DNA of 64,000 nt from Actinomycetota bacterium (GCA_013152275.1 JAADGS010000031.1:18309-82308); one strand, 5' to 3'; positions 32,541-42,460 are shown, numbered from the stretch's first letter. Notes: generated by a model from the sequence alone, not told the origin. Numbers and translations: made by a program.

Positions 32541-34841
32541 ATGGCAACCCGGACACCCACCCGCCGGGGAGCGAACGGGCGGAAGCGGGTGTCTCGGAAA
32601 AAGAAGCCGGCACCTCGCGCGACGCGCGGCCGCTCGAAGGCGCCGAAACGAATCTCGGTAGCGAAGCGTTTCGCAGCTCTTCGTGGTCGTGTTCGTCACC
32701 ACCTCGGACGCCAGACCGACGACGTCTGGGGGATGGTGCTGACCGTACTGGCCATCCTGCTCACACTCGCGTTCTTCGGACAGGCCGGTCCTGCGGGGAG
32801 ATGGACGGTTGCAGCGCTCGAGCTGCTGTTCGGCCTCTGGTCATACGCCGTGCCGGTCGCTCTCGCCGGCCTCGGATTCCTCTTGATTGCGGACGGTCGC
32901 AAGTCGCCTTCGGGGCGCATCGCCACAGGGGTCACTCTCGCCTTCGTCGGGACGCTTGCTTTGTTTCACCTCATGACCGGTACGGTCTCGCTGTCCGCGT
33001 CGATCGATCTCGTGAAGGAACGCGGCGGCGCCGTCGGATCACTCGTGGCCTTTCCGCTGCGCAGGTTGATCGGTTTCTGGGGCGCGTTCGTCGTGCTGGT
33101 CGCGGTCACGGGAGCGGGCCTGCTGATTCTCACCCGCAGCAGCGTTCGTCAGATGTGGCTTGCCGCCGCGGAGATGTTCGGCGCGCTGCGCGCCTGGTCC
33201 CGACAGGTCGGTGCCAAACCGAAACGTGTCGCGGTCGTTCGGCAGGTGAAGCCCCAGCCCAAGCATCGGGCCGTTACACAGCAGCCTCCCAAGAAGGCGT
33301 CTCGTCCCCCGAAAGCGTTGCGGGCGAAGCCAAAGCCGGGCCCGGGCCAGACTTCCATCCCGTTGCCTCCACCGACTCCCGGGGAGGGCTATCGCAAGCC
33401 TCCGTTGGAACTGCTGAACGTCGGGGCCGGGGAAGCCCACAGCCGGCGCGCGTTGGAGGAGACGGCCCGCGAGCTCGAAAACGCCCTCATCCAGCACGGG
33501 GTCGACGCTCATCTGACCAAGATCGTTCCCGGGCCGACCGTGACTCGCTACGAGATCGAGCTGGCTCCTGGCGTCAAGGTGGCGAAGGTGACGAGCCTGG
33601 CGCACGACATCGCATACGCGTTGGCGACACCCGACGTGCGGCTCCTTGCGCCGATCCCCGGCAAGAGCGCGATCGGCGTCGAGGTACCGAACCGCCGGCG
33701 CCGCCTCATCACCCTTGGTGACGTCCTGCGGAGCAGAGAAGCCGAAGAGGACGCCGATCCGCTCACCGTCGGCCTCGGGCTCGACATCTCCGGCAATCCC
33801 ACGCTGCTTCATCTCGAGGAGCTGCCGCATGTGCTCATCGCCGGCGCCACGGGAGCAGGCAAGTCGTCCTGTATCAACTCGATGGTGACGTCACTGCTGA
33901 TGCGCACGAACCCCGAAGATGTACGGCTCATCATGGTCGACCCGAAGCGGGTCGAGCTGAGCCAGTACAACGGTGTACCGCATCTGCTGACGAAGGTGAT
34001 CACGAACCCGAAAAAGGCCGCGGATGCGCTCCAGTGGGTCGTCGCGGAGATGGACCGTCGGTACGATCTCGTCGCGGACGCGCAGGTCCGCGACATCGTC
34101 GGTTATCGGGAGAAGTGGGATGCGGATGCCTTGGACAGGGATGCATTCGACCGGTTCCCCTACATCGTCGTGATCGTGGACGAGTTGAACGATCTCATGA
34201 TGGTGGCCGGCCGTCAGGTGGAGGCGGCAATCGTGAGAATCGCTCAGATGGCGCGGGCTGTCGGCATCCACCTGGTGATTGCCACGCAGCGTCCATCCGT
34301 CGACGTGATCACCGGCGTGATCAAGGCGAACATCCCGAGTCGCCTCGCCTTTTCGGTTGCGTCGATGGCCGACAGCAGGGTGATTCTCGATACGGGTGGC
34401 GCAGAGAAACTGGTTGGCATGGGCGACATGCTGGTGGCAACGGCGACCCAACCACGGCCCGAGCGAATCCAGGGCGCCTGGGTGAGCGAAGACGAGATCC
34501 ATGCCGTGGTCAGTTGGGTCAAACAGCAGCAGAAGGCGCGGTACCAGGACCAGGTGATCGAAGCGGTCGCGAGGCAACGGCAGGAGGAGGCCGAGGCGGA
34601 CGAAGGGGAGGACGCGGCGCTGCTTCGCCAGGCGATGGATCTGGTCGTGCGCTCCCAACTTGGGTCCACCTCGATGTTGCAGCGGAAACTGCGCGTCGGG
34701 TTTGCGAGGGCGGGCAGACTCATGGACATTCTCGAACGCAAGGGCGTCGTCGGTCCTTCCGAGGGCTCGAAGGCCAGAGCGGTCCTGATGACGGTCGAAG
34801 AGCTCGAGGAACTCCTGGCCGGTGCGGGCAAGCAAGGCTGA
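32541..34841 (+). CDS. ftsK: DNA translocase FtsK/SpoIIIE
   Basis: A 766-residue translocase that pumps chromosome ends through the division septum. A basic N-terminus is followed by four membrane segments (about residues 65–210), a short Pro/Lys-rich linker (220–285) and the motor domain. The P-loop is AGATGAGKSSCINSMV and Walker B lies in FPYIVVIVDELNDLMM. The C-terminal winged-helix gamma domain is LLRQAMDLVVRSQLGSTSML to ERKGVVGPSEGSKAR, which reads KOPS-type sites. The linker is far shorter than in E. coli FtsK. ATG 32541 is preferred; TAGAGT lies about 10 bases upstream. Confidence 0.95.
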   Translation: MATRTPTRRGANGRKRVSRKKKPAPRATRGRSKAPKRISVAKRFAALRGRVRHHLGRQTDDVWGMVLTVLAILLTLAFFGQAGPAGRWTVAALELLFGLWSYAVPVALAGLGFLLIADGRKSPSGRIATGVTLAFVGTLALFHLMTGTVSLSASIDLVKERGGAVGSLVAFPLRRLIGFWGAFVVLVAVTGAGLLILTRSSVRQMWLAAAEMFGALRAWSRQVGAKPKRVAVVRQVKPQPKHRAVTQQPPKKASRPPKALRAKPKPGPGQTSIPLPPPTPGEGYRKPPLELLNVGAGEAHSRRALEETARELENALIQHGVDAHLTKIVPGPTVTRYEIELAPGVKVAKVTSLAHDIAYALATPDVRLLAPIPGKSAIGVEVPNRRRRLITLGDVLRSREAEEDADPLTVGLGLDISGNPTLLHLEELPHVLIAGATGAGKSSCINSMVTSLLMRTNPEDVRLIMVDPKRVELSQYNGVPHLLTKVITNPKKAADALQWVVAEMDRRYDLVADAQVRDIVGYREKWDADALDRDAFDRFPYIVVIVDELNDLMMVAGRQVEAAIVRIAQMARAVGIHLVIATQRPSVDVITGVIKANIPSRLAFSVASMADSRVILDTGGAEKLVGMGDMLVATATQPRPERIQGAWVSEDEIHAVVSWVKQQQKARYQDQVIEAVARQRQEEAEADEGEDAALLRQAMDLVVRSQLGSTSMLQRKLRVGFARAGRLMDILERKGVVGPSEGSKARAVLMTVEELEELLAGAGKQG

Positions 34842-34977
34842 CATCGCCTTCCCCGGGCAGTGCCGGATCTACCACCGCGATCGTCTCAAACCCTGAGGCC
34901 AGGGTCTGGTTGCCACGTCGGCACGGTCGGTTGCATCGCCGTAAGCTGAGGGCACGAGAGCCGATCCAGGAGGAGTC

Positions 34978-36771
34978 ATGCCCGAGCTAACGCAGCGATT
35001 TGGGACGCTGGTCGACATCTATTCGCAAGCTGTTCGAAACTTCGGCGATCGTCCGGTGTTCGGAACCAAGATCGGCGACGACTGGCACTGGATCACCTAT
35101 CACGAGTTCGGTGAGTTGATCGATCAGATGCGAGGCGGGATGGCGAGCCTCGGTGTCGGTCGTGGGGATCGCGTCGCCATCATCAGCAACAATCGTGTCG
35201 AGTGGGCGGTGATCGCCGGGGCGACGTACATGCTCGGCGCCACCGTCGTGCCCATGTACGAAACCCAGCTCGACAAGGACTGGAAGTACATCATCGGTGA
35301 CTGTTCGGCGAAGGTGTTGTTCGTGGCGAACGAAGAGATCGCCGACCGGGTCGAAGCGTTTGGGGACGAGTTCCCGACACTGGAACACATCGTTGTCATC
35401 GATGCCGGCCCCGGCCATGAAGGTCTCACCTACGCGGAGCTCCTCGAACGTGGATCCGCCCGGCCTGCACCTGTCGCACAGGTCGACAGAGACGATCTCG
35501 CGGACATCATCTACACGTCCGGTACGACGGGAAACCCGAAAGGGGTGCTGCTCACACACGCCAACCTGGCGGACAATGTGAGCGCCGAACTTGCCGTCGT
35601 GCCTGTGACCGGAGATGATCGAACCCTCTCGTTCCTCCCCTGGGCGCACAGCTTCGGTCAGACCCTCGAGCTGCATGGAATCTTGGCCGTGGGCGGGTCG
35701 ATCGGGATTGCCGAGTCGGCGGCGAAGATCGCCGAGAACCTGATGGAGGTGAAGCCCACGCTCTTGATCGCCGTTCCGCGCATCTTCAACCGTGTCTATG
35801 ACGGTGTGAATGCACTCATGGCAGAAGAAGGAGGGCTCAAGAAGAAACTGTTCGATGCTGCACTGGCCAACGAGTATCGGAGAATGGAGATGGCCGAGGC
35901 CGGGCGAACCAGCCCTTGGGTCGAGGCGAAGCATGCGCTGTTCGATCGGCTCGTCTTCTCGAAGATTCGTGAACGGTTCGGAGGCAGGCTGGCCTATGCG
36001 GCAAGTGGATCCGCGGCGCTGTCGCCGGAGGTGAACAGGTTCGTCGACGCGCTCGGCATCGTGGTGTTGCAGGGCTACGGCCTCAGCGAGACATCGCCAC
36101 TGGCGACGGTGAACCCACCCGAGAAACGTAAGATCGGGTCGGTGGGACCTGCAGTGCCGGGGGTGCGAATAGCGCTCGATCATGTGGCGACGGCGGATCC
36201 GGACGACGGAGAGATCATCATCTACGGGCACTGCGTCATGAAGGGATACCACAATCTGCCGGAGGAGAACGAGGCGGTCTTCACCGAAGACGGCGGGCTG
36301 CGTACCGGAGACATCGGCCATCTCGACGAGGACGGCTACCTGTACATCACGGGCAGGGTGAAAGAGCAGTACAAACTCGAGAACGGCAAGTACGTCGTGC
36401 CGGCACCCATCGAAGAGCACGTGCGCCTCTCGCCGTTCATCGCAAACATCATGATCTACGGGGTGAACCGTCCGCACAATGTCGCATTGATCGTCCCCGA
36501 TTTCGACGTGTTGGAGAAATGGGCACAAGGAGAAGGCATCGATACGTCCGACCGGAAGCGACTCCTCGGCGACGAGCGGGTCCGGGACCTCTTCGGCCTC
36601 GAGATCGAAGCACATTCCGAAGGCATCAAGTCCTACGAGCGGGTCCGGGACTTCTTCCTCATCGAGGAGGATTTCACCCAGGAGAACGGCATTCTCTCTC
36701 AGACGCTGAAGGTGAAGCGCCGTGAGGTCATGAAGCGGTACGGAGGCGACCTGGAGGCCCTCTACAAATAG
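34978..36771 (+). CDS. Long-chain fatty acyl-CoA ligase (AMP-binding)
   Basis: A 597-residue acyl-activating enzyme of the long-chain acyl-CoA synthetase type: acid + ATP + CoA to acyl-CoA. Motifs are the P-loop IIYTSGTTGNPKGVLLTHAN (A3), the A5-like LQGYGLSETSPLATVN, the A7 RTGDIGHLDEDGYLYITGR and the A10 region GILSQTLKVKRREV with the catalytic Lys. A ribosome site (AGGAGG) lies just before the ATG. It sits between ftsK and the SDR/rimO genes; a link to them is not evident. Confidence 0.92.
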   Translation: MPELTQRFGTLVDIYSQAVRNFGDRPVFGTKIGDDWHWITYHEFGELIDQMRGGMASLGVGRGDRVAIISNNRVEWAVIAGATYMLGATVVPMYETQLDKDWKYIIGDCSAKVLFVANEEIADRVEAFGDEFPTLEHIVVIDAGPGHEGLTYAELLERGSARPAPVAQVDRDDLADIIYTSGTTGNPKGVLLTHANLADNVSAELAVVPVTGDDRTLSFLPWAHSFGQTLELHGILAVGGSIGIAESAAKIAENLMEVKPTLLIAVPRIFNRVYDGVNALMAEEGGLKKKLFDAALANEYRRMEMAEAGRTSPWVEAKHALFDRLVFSKIRERFGGRLAYAASGSAALSPEVNRFVDALGIVVLQGYGLSETSPLATVNPPEKRKIGSVGPAVPGVRIALDHVATADPDDGEIIIYGHCVMKGYHNLPEENEAVFTEDGGLRTGDIGHLDEDGYLYITGRVKEQYKLENGKYVVPAPIEEHVRLSPFIANIMIYGVNRPHNVALIVPDFDVLEKWAQGEGIDTSDRKRLLGDERVRDLFGLEIEAHSEGIKSYERVRDFFLIEEDFTQENGILSQTLKVKRREVMKRYGGDLEALYK

Positions 36772-36809
36772 GCGCAGGGCGTTTGCCGTCCGTTTCGATA
36801 CCCCGTTGC

Positions 36810-36839
36810 GATGGGGGCCTCGTCGACGAGGCCCCCATC
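36810..36839. terminator. Perfect 15-bp hairpin downstream of the acyl-CoA ligase
   Basis: Bases 36810–36824 are the exact inverted repeat of 36825–36839, a 30-bp palindrome with no spacer and a GC-rich stem, 39 bp after the stop. It sits between two convergent genes and could end transcription from both. It is followed about 15 bases later by a short T-run (CCCTTTTCT). Confidence 0.75.
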
Positions 36840-37127
36840 GGTTCGAGCGAAGGGCCCTTTTCTCGAGACGGCCGACGCTCTGGGTCGGTAGGACTCCTGG
36901 GGGGCCGGCGGATCGGTCCCGACGAAGTGGCGGGGCGATAGGCACGATCTCGAACATCGGTGCCATGGGGCAGGAATCGGAACGCTCATCGTGCCGTGCA
37001 TTGCGACCGGGCTCCTCTCCGTCGGCGGAGCAGGCGACAAGCCGGTCACCGGAGGCTCGCAACTGACGGCTCCTGCCCGAAGTCGAGTACCGGAGACGGG
37101 AAGCCGGCCGGCGACCGTGAACCCGGA
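36840..37127. other. Intergenic stretch without a recognised gene
   Basis: About 290 bp between convergent genes. It has no frame with family-like content and no further clear repeat. Confidence 0.5.
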
Positions 37128-37904
37128 TCAGCGGTTTCTGAGCACTCTGCCCACGATACGCGTCATCAGGCGCCTCGGAAGGAGGCGATTCGCCTGGACG
37201 GTCGCCTTGTTCAACGGTCCCGGGATGACGATCCTCTTGCCGGCCAGCATCCCTTCGTACCCAGCGGTGGCGACATCGTGGGCGCTCATCATGCCGATCT
37301 GGATGAGGCGGGATGCCTCGACCCCGGCGCGTCGCTGAAAGCCGGTCTCCGTGGGGCCCGGGCAGAGGGTCGTGACGGTTACGCCCGAACCATGGAGTTC
37401 CTCCGCGATCGCCTCGGAGAAAGACAGCACGTAGGCCTTCGTGGCGTAGTAGACCGCCATTCCAGGTCCCGGTTCGAACGCCGCCGTGGACGCGACGTTG
37501 AGGATCTTGCCGTGGCCGCGTTGGAGCATCGGGCGGGCAAGCCGATAGGTCAGCTCCGTCAGGGACGCGATGTTGAGTCGGATCATCCCCAGTTGGGTAT
37601 CCAGATCGAGTTCCGTAAAGGAACCGCTCGCGCCGTAGGCGGCGTTGTTGACGAGCACCTCGATGTCGAGGTCCCGCTCGCCGAGCTGTTCGACGAGCCG
37701 TTCGGTCGCCCCCGGCAGTGAGAGATCTGCCGAGAAGACGATGGCTCGGCCCGGCTGATCGAGTTCGAGCTGGGCAGCGGCCAGTTCGAGGGTGTGCGGA
37801 TCGCGCCCGACGAGCACGAGGCTGTATCCGTCGGCCGCCAGCCGCTCCGCAAGCTCGAGTCCGATCCCTTGTGATGCTCCGGTGACGAGCGCGATCTTGG
37901 GCAT
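37128..37904 (-). CDS. Short-chain dehydrogenase/reductase (DltE-like)
   Basis: A 258-residue SDR with VTGASQGIGLELAERLAADG, NNAAYGASG, catalytic Ser in NVASTAAFEPG and the YYATK Tyr–Lys pair. CPGPTETGF follows, typical of the DltE/YqjQ subgroup. The basic C-terminus (RRLMTRIVGRVLRNR) may bind membranes or nucleic acid. The substrate is unknown. It is divergent from rimO, about 65 bp away. Confidence 0.9.
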   Translation of the reverse strand: MPKIALVTGASQGIGLELAERLAADGYSLVLVGRDPHTLELAAAQLELDQPGRAIVFSADLSLPGATERLVEQLGERDLDIEVLVNNAAYGASGSFTELDLDTQLGMIRLNIASLTELTYRLARPMLQRGHGKILNVASTAAFEPGPGMAVYYATKAYVLSFSEAIAEELHGSGVTVTTLCPGPTETGFQRRAGVEASRLIQIGMMSAHDVATAGYEGMLAGKRIVIPGPLNKATVQANRLLPRRLMTRIVGRVLRNR

Positions 37905-37970
37905 GGCAGGCTCCTTCGCAACCGAGTCTAGGGATCCGGTCCGATCCCGTGCCGGGAGTACCCTGTGGCC

Positions 37971-39278
37971 ATGTCCTCTCCCACCGTTTGGCTGACGACG
38001 CTCGGATGCGCCAAGAACCAGGTCGATTCCGACAAGGTCTCCGGGCTGCTCGAGGCTGCCGGTTTTCGGGCGTCGTCCTCACCGGAAGATGCCGATATCG
38101 TCATGGTCAACACCTGCGCGTTCATCGACGAGGCACGTCGGGAATCCGTCGACGCGATCCTCGATGTGGAACGGTCCATGCGGCCGGACGCGAAACTGGT
38201 GGTGTTGGGGTGCATGGCCCAGCGCTACGGGAGCGAGATCGGTGATGCCATTCCCGAGGTCGACGCCGTCGTCGGGATCGACCGATACCCCGAACTCGTG
38301 GAGACACTGGCCAAGATGACGGACTGGCAGCCGGTCGCGCTCCAGAGATCACCGATGGCGATTCTGCACGAAGTGCGAAGGACATCACCGGCGATGCCGT
38401 ATGCCTATCTCAAGGTTGCCGAGGGATGCGACAAGGTCTGCACGTTCTGTGCGATTCCATCGTTCCGGGGAACACAACGGTCTCGACCGGCGGCCGAGAT
38501 CGCCGCCGAGGCAGCCCGGCTGGTGGAGGAGGGAGTGAGTGAACTCGTGCTGGTCGCCCAGGACCTCGCCGCCTACGGGCGAGATACGCGCGACCCGGAG
38601 GGAATTGCAGGCCTGGTCCACCGCATCGCAGAAACGGCGGACCTGCACCGGCTCCGGCTTCTCTACCTGTATCCCTCGGAGATACGAACATCTCTCATCG
38701 ACGAGATCGCGTCCAACCCGGTGGTGGCCACCTACTTCGATCTGAGCCTGCAGCACGCCGAGCCGAGACTCCTGCGTGCGATGGCCCGGCCCGGGGGAGG
38801 GGAGCGTCATCTCTCGTTGATCGAGCGTATCCGGGCCGCTGCCCCGCACGCGGCGCTGCGTTCGAGCTTCATCGTGGGTTTTCCCGGTGAGACGGAGACC
38901 GACGTGCAGACGATGACCGACTTTCTGGAGGCGGCGGGTCTCGACTGGGCCGGGTTCTTCCCCTACTCGGCGGAAGAAGGCACACCGGCGGCGTTCCTGC
39001 CCGACCGGGTCGATCCGATCGAAAGCGCGGAGCGGACCCGGTATTTGCAGCAGATCCAGGAACGAATCACGGCTCGGCGCCAGGCCGATCGGGTCGGCGG
39101 GGTCGTCGACGTACTCATCGACCAGGTGGAGGAAGGCGTCTCGGTGGGGCGGTCCTTCAAAGAGGCTCCCGAGATCGACGGGATGATCACCCTCGATCGC
39201 GGGGTGCAGGGAGCATGGGTGCGTGCCAAGATCACCGGCGCATACGGACCCGACCTCGAAGGGGAGGTGCAGGAGTGA
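37971..39278 (+). CDS. rimO: Ribosomal protein S12 methylthiotransferase RimO
   Basis: A 435-residue radical-SAM methylthiotransferase that modifies an Asp of ribosomal protein S12. N-terminal UPF0004 domain: TTLGCAKNQVDSDKVSG and VNTCAFIDEARRES. Radical-SAM cluster: AEGCDKVCTFCAIPSFRGTQ (C-x3-C-x2-C). A C-terminal TRAM domain ends in the RAKITGAYGPDLEGEV region. Gln rather than Asn at the CAKNQVDS position and the LYLYPSEI motif separate it from MiaB. ATG 37971 is preferred over GTG 37965. The stop overlaps cinA (GTGA). Confidence 0.93.
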   Translation: MSSPTVWLTTLGCAKNQVDSDKVSGLLEAAGFRASSSPEDADIVMVNTCAFIDEARRESVDAILDVERSMRPDAKLVVLGCMAQRYGSEIGDAIPEVDAVVGIDRYPELVETLAKMTDWQPVALQRSPMAILHEVRRTSPAMPYAYLKVAEGCDKVCTFCAIPSFRGTQRSRPAAEIAAEAARLVEEGVSELVLVAQDLAAYGRDTRDPEGIAGLVHRIAETADLHRLRLLYLYPSEIRTSLIDEIASNPVVATYFDLSLQHAEPRLLRAMARPGGGERHLSLIERIRAAAPHAALRSSFIVGFPGETETDVQTMTDFLEAAGLDWAGFFPYSAEEGTPAAFLPDRVDPIESAERTRYLQQIQERITARRQADRVGGVVDVLIDQVEEGVSVGRSFKEAPEIDGMITLDRGVQGAWVRAKITGAYGPDLEGEVQE

Positions 39279-40513
39279 TCGTCGAAGTCGTCGCCGTCGG
39301 CACGGAGCTGCTTCTCGGTCAGATCGTCAACGGGAATGCGGCGTCGATCGGCCGGCGTATCGCCGAAGAGGGACACGACGCCCACTACCAGGTGGTCGTG
39401 GGCGACAACATTACGCGGATCGCCTCGACGATCAGGGAAGCGATGTCGCGTGCGGACGCGGTGATCCTCACCGGTGGTCTCGGTCCGACGCAGGATGACC
39501 TGACGAGGGAAGCGATCTGTGAGGCGACCGGCAGGCCGATGGTGTTCGAGCAAGAGGTCGCCGATCGTCTTCGTGAACGGTTCGCGGCGTTCGGACGGTC
39601 GATGCCGGTGGCCAACCTGCGTCAGGCGGAACGGCCCGACGGGTCCGTGCAACTCGAGAACACCAAGGGGACCGCCCCGGGTATCGCGCTCGATCATGAA
39701 GGCACGTGGATCTTCGCGCTCCCCGGAGTGCCGGAGGAGATGGAGACCCTGTTGGAGGACGAGGTCCTGCCCCGCTTGCGGCGTGATTCGGAAGGTGTGT
39801 CGGTGTTGAAGAGTCGGCTTCTTCGGACCTGGGGCTCGAGTGAGTCGACGGTCGCAGAGATCCTCGACGATCTCTACGGGCCGGCCAACCCGTCTCTGGC
39901 GTTCCTGGCGTCCGCCGGCGAGATCAAGATCCGGATCACTGCGAAGGCAGCGACCGATGCGGAGGCCGAAGCAATGATCGCCCCGCTCGAGGCTGAGGTC
40001 CGCTCGAGGCTCGGGACGCGGGTCTTCGCTACCGACCAGGACACCATCGAAACCGTTCTGCTGCGTCTCCTGGCCGATCGGGGATGGAGCCTCGCAGTTG
40101 CCGAGTCGGCGACGGGCGGAATGATTGCCGCTCGGGTGACCTCGGTTCCGGGAGCTTCGAGTGTGTTTCGTGGCGCGGTCGTCCCCTATGCGACGGATCT
40201 CAAGACGGCGCTGCTCGGCGTGCCGGTGCAGGCGATCGAGCACAGTGGTGTCGTGAGCGAGAGCACGGCGCTGGCGATGGCCGAGGGTGCGTCGCTGCGT
40301 CTGGGCGCCGAGGTCGTCATCTCGATCACGGGTTCCGCGGGACCGGAGCCACAAGAGAAGCCGGTGGGAACCATGGTGGTCGGGGTGATGACTCCGGAAG
40401 GGGCGAGGGCCCGGACCCTGCACCTTCCCGGGGATCGAGAACGCATTCGCACGTACGCGACGACGGCGGCGCTGCACTTGGCCCGTCTCGGGGTCACGGG
40501 ATCGTGGTGGTAG
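39275..40513 (+). CDS. cinA: CinA: competence/damage-inducible protein with NMN deamidase domain
   Basis: A 412-residue two-domain protein. Residues about 1–170 are a MoaB/MogA-like (COG1058) domain, VAVGTELLLGQIVNGN and LTGGLGPTQDDLTREA. Residues about 255–405 are the PncC-type nicotinamide mononucleotide amidohydrolase, with the catalytic Ser/Thr region LAVAESATGGMIAARVTSVP and ISITGSAGPEPQEKPVGTM. It lies upstream of recA, as in many bacteria. It starts at GTG 39275, overlapping the rimO stop. Confidence 0.93.
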   Translation: MIVEVVAVGTELLLGQIVNGNAASIGRRIAEEGHDAHYQVVVGDNITRIASTIREAMSRADAVILTGGLGPTQDDLTREAICEATGRPMVFEQEVADRLRERFAAFGRSMPVANLRQAERPDGSVQLENTKGTAPGIALDHEGTWIFALPGVPEEMETLLEDEVLPRLRRDSEGVSVLKSRLLRTWGSSESTVAEILDDLYGPANPSLAFLASAGEIKIRITAKAATDAEAEAMIAPLEAEVRSRLGTRVFATDQDTIETVLLRLLADRGWSLAVAESATGGMIAARVTSVPGASSVFRGAVVPYATDLKTALLGVPVQAIEHSGVVSESTALAMAEGASLRLGAEVVISITGSAGPEPQEKPVGTMVVGVMTPEGARARTLHLPGDRERIRTYATTAALHLARLGVTGSWW

Positions 40514-41049
40514 AGAGACTCTTTCTTGCCGTCGTACTCACCGAGGATGCTCGGCACGCTCTCGCTGCGCGTATTCGCGACGGCACGCGGGTGCTGCCCG
40601 GACGACCGGTCCGCCCCCAAAACTGGCATCTGACGCTGCGATTCCTCGGAGATGTGGACGGTCCAGGGTACGACCGGCTGCTCGCTGCACTCGACGAAGC
40701 AGATCTGGGTGAGCACTTCCGTGTCCGCCTCGGCGGCCTCGGAGCGTTCCCGAAGCCTTCGCGAGCGACCGTCCTGTGGGTCGACTTTGCGCAAGGAAAG
40801 GATCGGTTGGCGGACCTTGCCGCACGGGTGGAGCAGGCCGTGGAGATCGCCGGGCTGCCGGGGGAGGATCGGCCGTTCCGGGCGCATCTGACCTTGTCGC
40901 GGATCCGTCCGCCCCAGGACGTGCGCCGATTCCTGGAGGAAGTCGGTCCTCTCGGGATCGGGTGGGGCGTCGATCGTGTCGTCCTGTATCGAAGCCATCT
41001 CGGCCCGGGTGGACCTCGGTACGAGGAGATGGCGGTGTTCGCTCTCTAG
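40507..41049 (+). CDS. thpR: RNA 2',3'-cyclic phosphodiesterase (2H phosphoesterase)
   Basis: A 180-residue member of the 2H family formerly called 2'-5' RNA ligase. Both catalytic H-x-T/S-x motifs are present: NWHLTLRFLG near residue 40 and RAHLTLSRIR near residue 130. It hydrolyses 2',3'-cyclic phosphates on RNA. GTG 40504 and 40507 are both possible starts and overlap the end of cinA by a few bases. The stop is directly followed by a copy of the dispersed repeat and then the recA control region. Confidence 0.9.
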   Translation: MVERLFLAVVLTEDARHALAARIRDGTRVLPGRPVRPQNWHLTLRFLGDVDGPGYDRLLAALDEADLGEHFRVRLGGLGAFPKPSRATVLWVDFAQGKDRLADLAARVEQAVEIAGLPGEDRPFRAHLTLSRIRPPQDVRRFLEEVGPLGIGWGVDRVVLYRSHLGPGGPRYEEMAVFAL

Positions 41050-41050
41050 C

Positions 41051-41090
41051 GCCTCGACGCCGCGAACGTTGCCGGCCGGCCACTTGTGCC
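41051..41090. repeat. Copy of the dispersed repeat found before dapA
   Basis: The first 27 bases match 29871–29897 at 24 positions, including an identical CGAACGTT core. The end (CACTTGTGCC) matches 29741–29750 at nine of ten. It lies one base after the thpR stop and 15 bp before the recA SOS box. Confidence 0.6.
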
Positions 41091-41104
41091 GACATGCTTG
41101 GAGG

Positions 41105-41118
41105 CGAACACACGTTCG
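41105..41118 (+). promoter_or_regulatory. LexA (SOS) box upstream of recA
   Basis: CGAACACACGTTCG is a perfect 14-bp match to the actinobacterial/Gram-positive LexA operator CGAAC-N4-GTTCG. It lies 97 bases before the recA start. A TAAGAT hexamer at 41144–41149 is a possible -10. LexA itself is encoded at 48273–48893. Confidence 0.92.
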
Positions 41119-41214
41119 ACTAGGCTCTGCGCCGGATCTGCAATAAGATGACATGTATGTGATTTGTCACACCGACCCCGTACGGTGACATCACACCCAG
41201 AAGGGAGCAGGCAA

Positions 41215-42237
41215 GTGGAACGTGACAAGGCCCTCGAGATGGCGATGTCGCAGATCGAGCGGCAGTTCGGCAAAGGCGCCATCATGAAAATGAGTGACGG
41301 TGCTCACGAGAAGATGGCCTCGATCTCGACCGGTGCCCTCTCTCTCGACTTGGCGTTGGGTATCGGAGGCGTCCCCAGAGGACGGGTCGTCGAGATCTTC
41401 GGACCCGAGAGCAGTGGGAAGACGACCCTGGCGCTGCACATCATCGCCGAGGCGCAACGTAACGGGGGGATCGCGGCGTTCGTCGACGCGGAGCATGCCC
41501 TGGATGCGTTCTACGCGAAGGCCCTCGGTGTGGACATCGACGAGTTGCTGATCTCGCAGCCCGACACCGGTGAGCAGGCCCTGGAGATCATGGACATGCT
41601 CATCAGATCCGGCGCCCTGGACGTCGTCGTGATCGACTCCGTGGCAGCTCTCGTTCCCAGAGCCGAGATCGAAGGCGAGATGGGCGATTCCCATGTCGGC
41701 CTCCAGGCTCGCCTCATGTCGCAGGCACTGCGCAAGCTCACCGGCAACATTCACCGATCCCAGACGACCGCCATCTTCATCAACCAGCTTCGCGAGAAGA
41801 TCGGAGTGATGTACGGCTCGCCGGAGATCACCCCCGGGGGGAGGGCGTTGAAATTCTATTCGTCGGTTCGTATCGATATTCGCAGGATCGAAACGATCAA
41901 GGACGGTCAGACATCGATCGGAAACCGGGTGCGGGCCAAGATCGTCAAGAACAAGGTTGCCCCGCCGTTCCGCCTTGCGGAGTTCGACATCATGTTTGGA
42001 GAGGGCATCTCTCGGGTTGGGAGTCTCCTGGATGTCGCGGTGACCGAGGGCATCGTTCGCAAGAGCGGTGCCTGGTATAGCTACGACAACGATCAGCTCG
42101 GGCAGGGACGAGAGAATTCCAAGCGATTTCTCCAGGAGAACCCGGAAGTGGCGGTCCAACTGCAGGCGAAGGTGCTCGAAGCGGTCGGGCTTCTCGAAAG
42201 CGAGGAAGCCGACGAAGTGGAAGAAGTGCACGAGTAG
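41215..42237 (+). CDS. recA: Recombinase RecA
   Basis: A 340-residue RecA that forms filaments on single-stranded DNA, drives strand exchange and triggers LexA self-cleavage. Seen are [13 protein letters not shown] (Walker A), [12 protein letters not shown] (Walker B), [18 protein letters not shown] (L2 neighbourhood) and [17 protein letters not shown]. The acidic tail [12 protein letters not shown] is typical. GTG 41215 follows AAGGGAGCAGG. In most actinobacteria recX follows directly; here there is no recX and RNase Y is next. Confidence 0.97.
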   Translation: MERDKALEMAMSQIERQFGKGAIMKMSDGAHEKMASISTGALSLDLALGIGGVPRGRVVEIFGPESSGKTTLALHIIAEAQRNGGIAAFVDAEHALDAFYAKALGVDIDELLISQPDTGEQALEIMDMLIRSGALDVVVIDSVAALVPRAEIEGEMGDSHVGLQARLMSQALRKLTGNIHRSQTTAIFINQLREKIGVMYGSPEITPGGRALKFYSSVRIDIRRIETIKDGQTSIGNRVRAKIVKNKVAPPFRLAEFDIMFGEGISRVGSLLDVAVTEGIVRKSGAWYSYDNDQLGQGRENSKRFLQENPEVAVQLQAKVLEAVGLLESEEADEVEEVHE

Positions 42238-42436
42238 GAACCTCGTGCCATCTCCCTGTCGGATCGCAATCTTCCCCTGTGCGCAGCGGGTTGGATGCGG
42301 TACGATGCAGATAACGCACACACATGAAGAACACCAATTGAAACGCACGAAAAACACCAGAGAACCTGCAACGAGGGGGGGATACCGGGCGAGACGACGG
42401 TAAGAAGCCGACGTGTCGAGTGACCGGTTGTGTGTG

Positions 42437-42460
42437 TGCCGGGCCCGTGTGGGCTCGGCA
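42437..42460 (+). terminator. Hairpin between recA and rny
   Basis: TGCCGGGCCC (42437–42446) pairs with GGGCTCGGCA (42451–42460) with one G·T pair and a GTGT loop, followed by TCTGTGTTGT. It lies 200 bp after recA and 36 bp before rny, in a 259-bp gap without a gene. It may end the recA transcript or act in the rny leader. Confidence 0.6.

Noticed and set aside
34987..38082. A 1031-codon open frame on the minus strand opposite the acyl-CoA ligase and SDR
   Set aside because: It is the complement of a clearly coding gene; its composition is Arg/His/Pro-rich with no domains. Long antisense frames are normal at this GC content.
41149..41169. TGACA-N11-TGTCA inverted repeat just upstream of recA
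   Set aside because: Short half-sites with no second copy; kept out in favour of the perfect LexA box.
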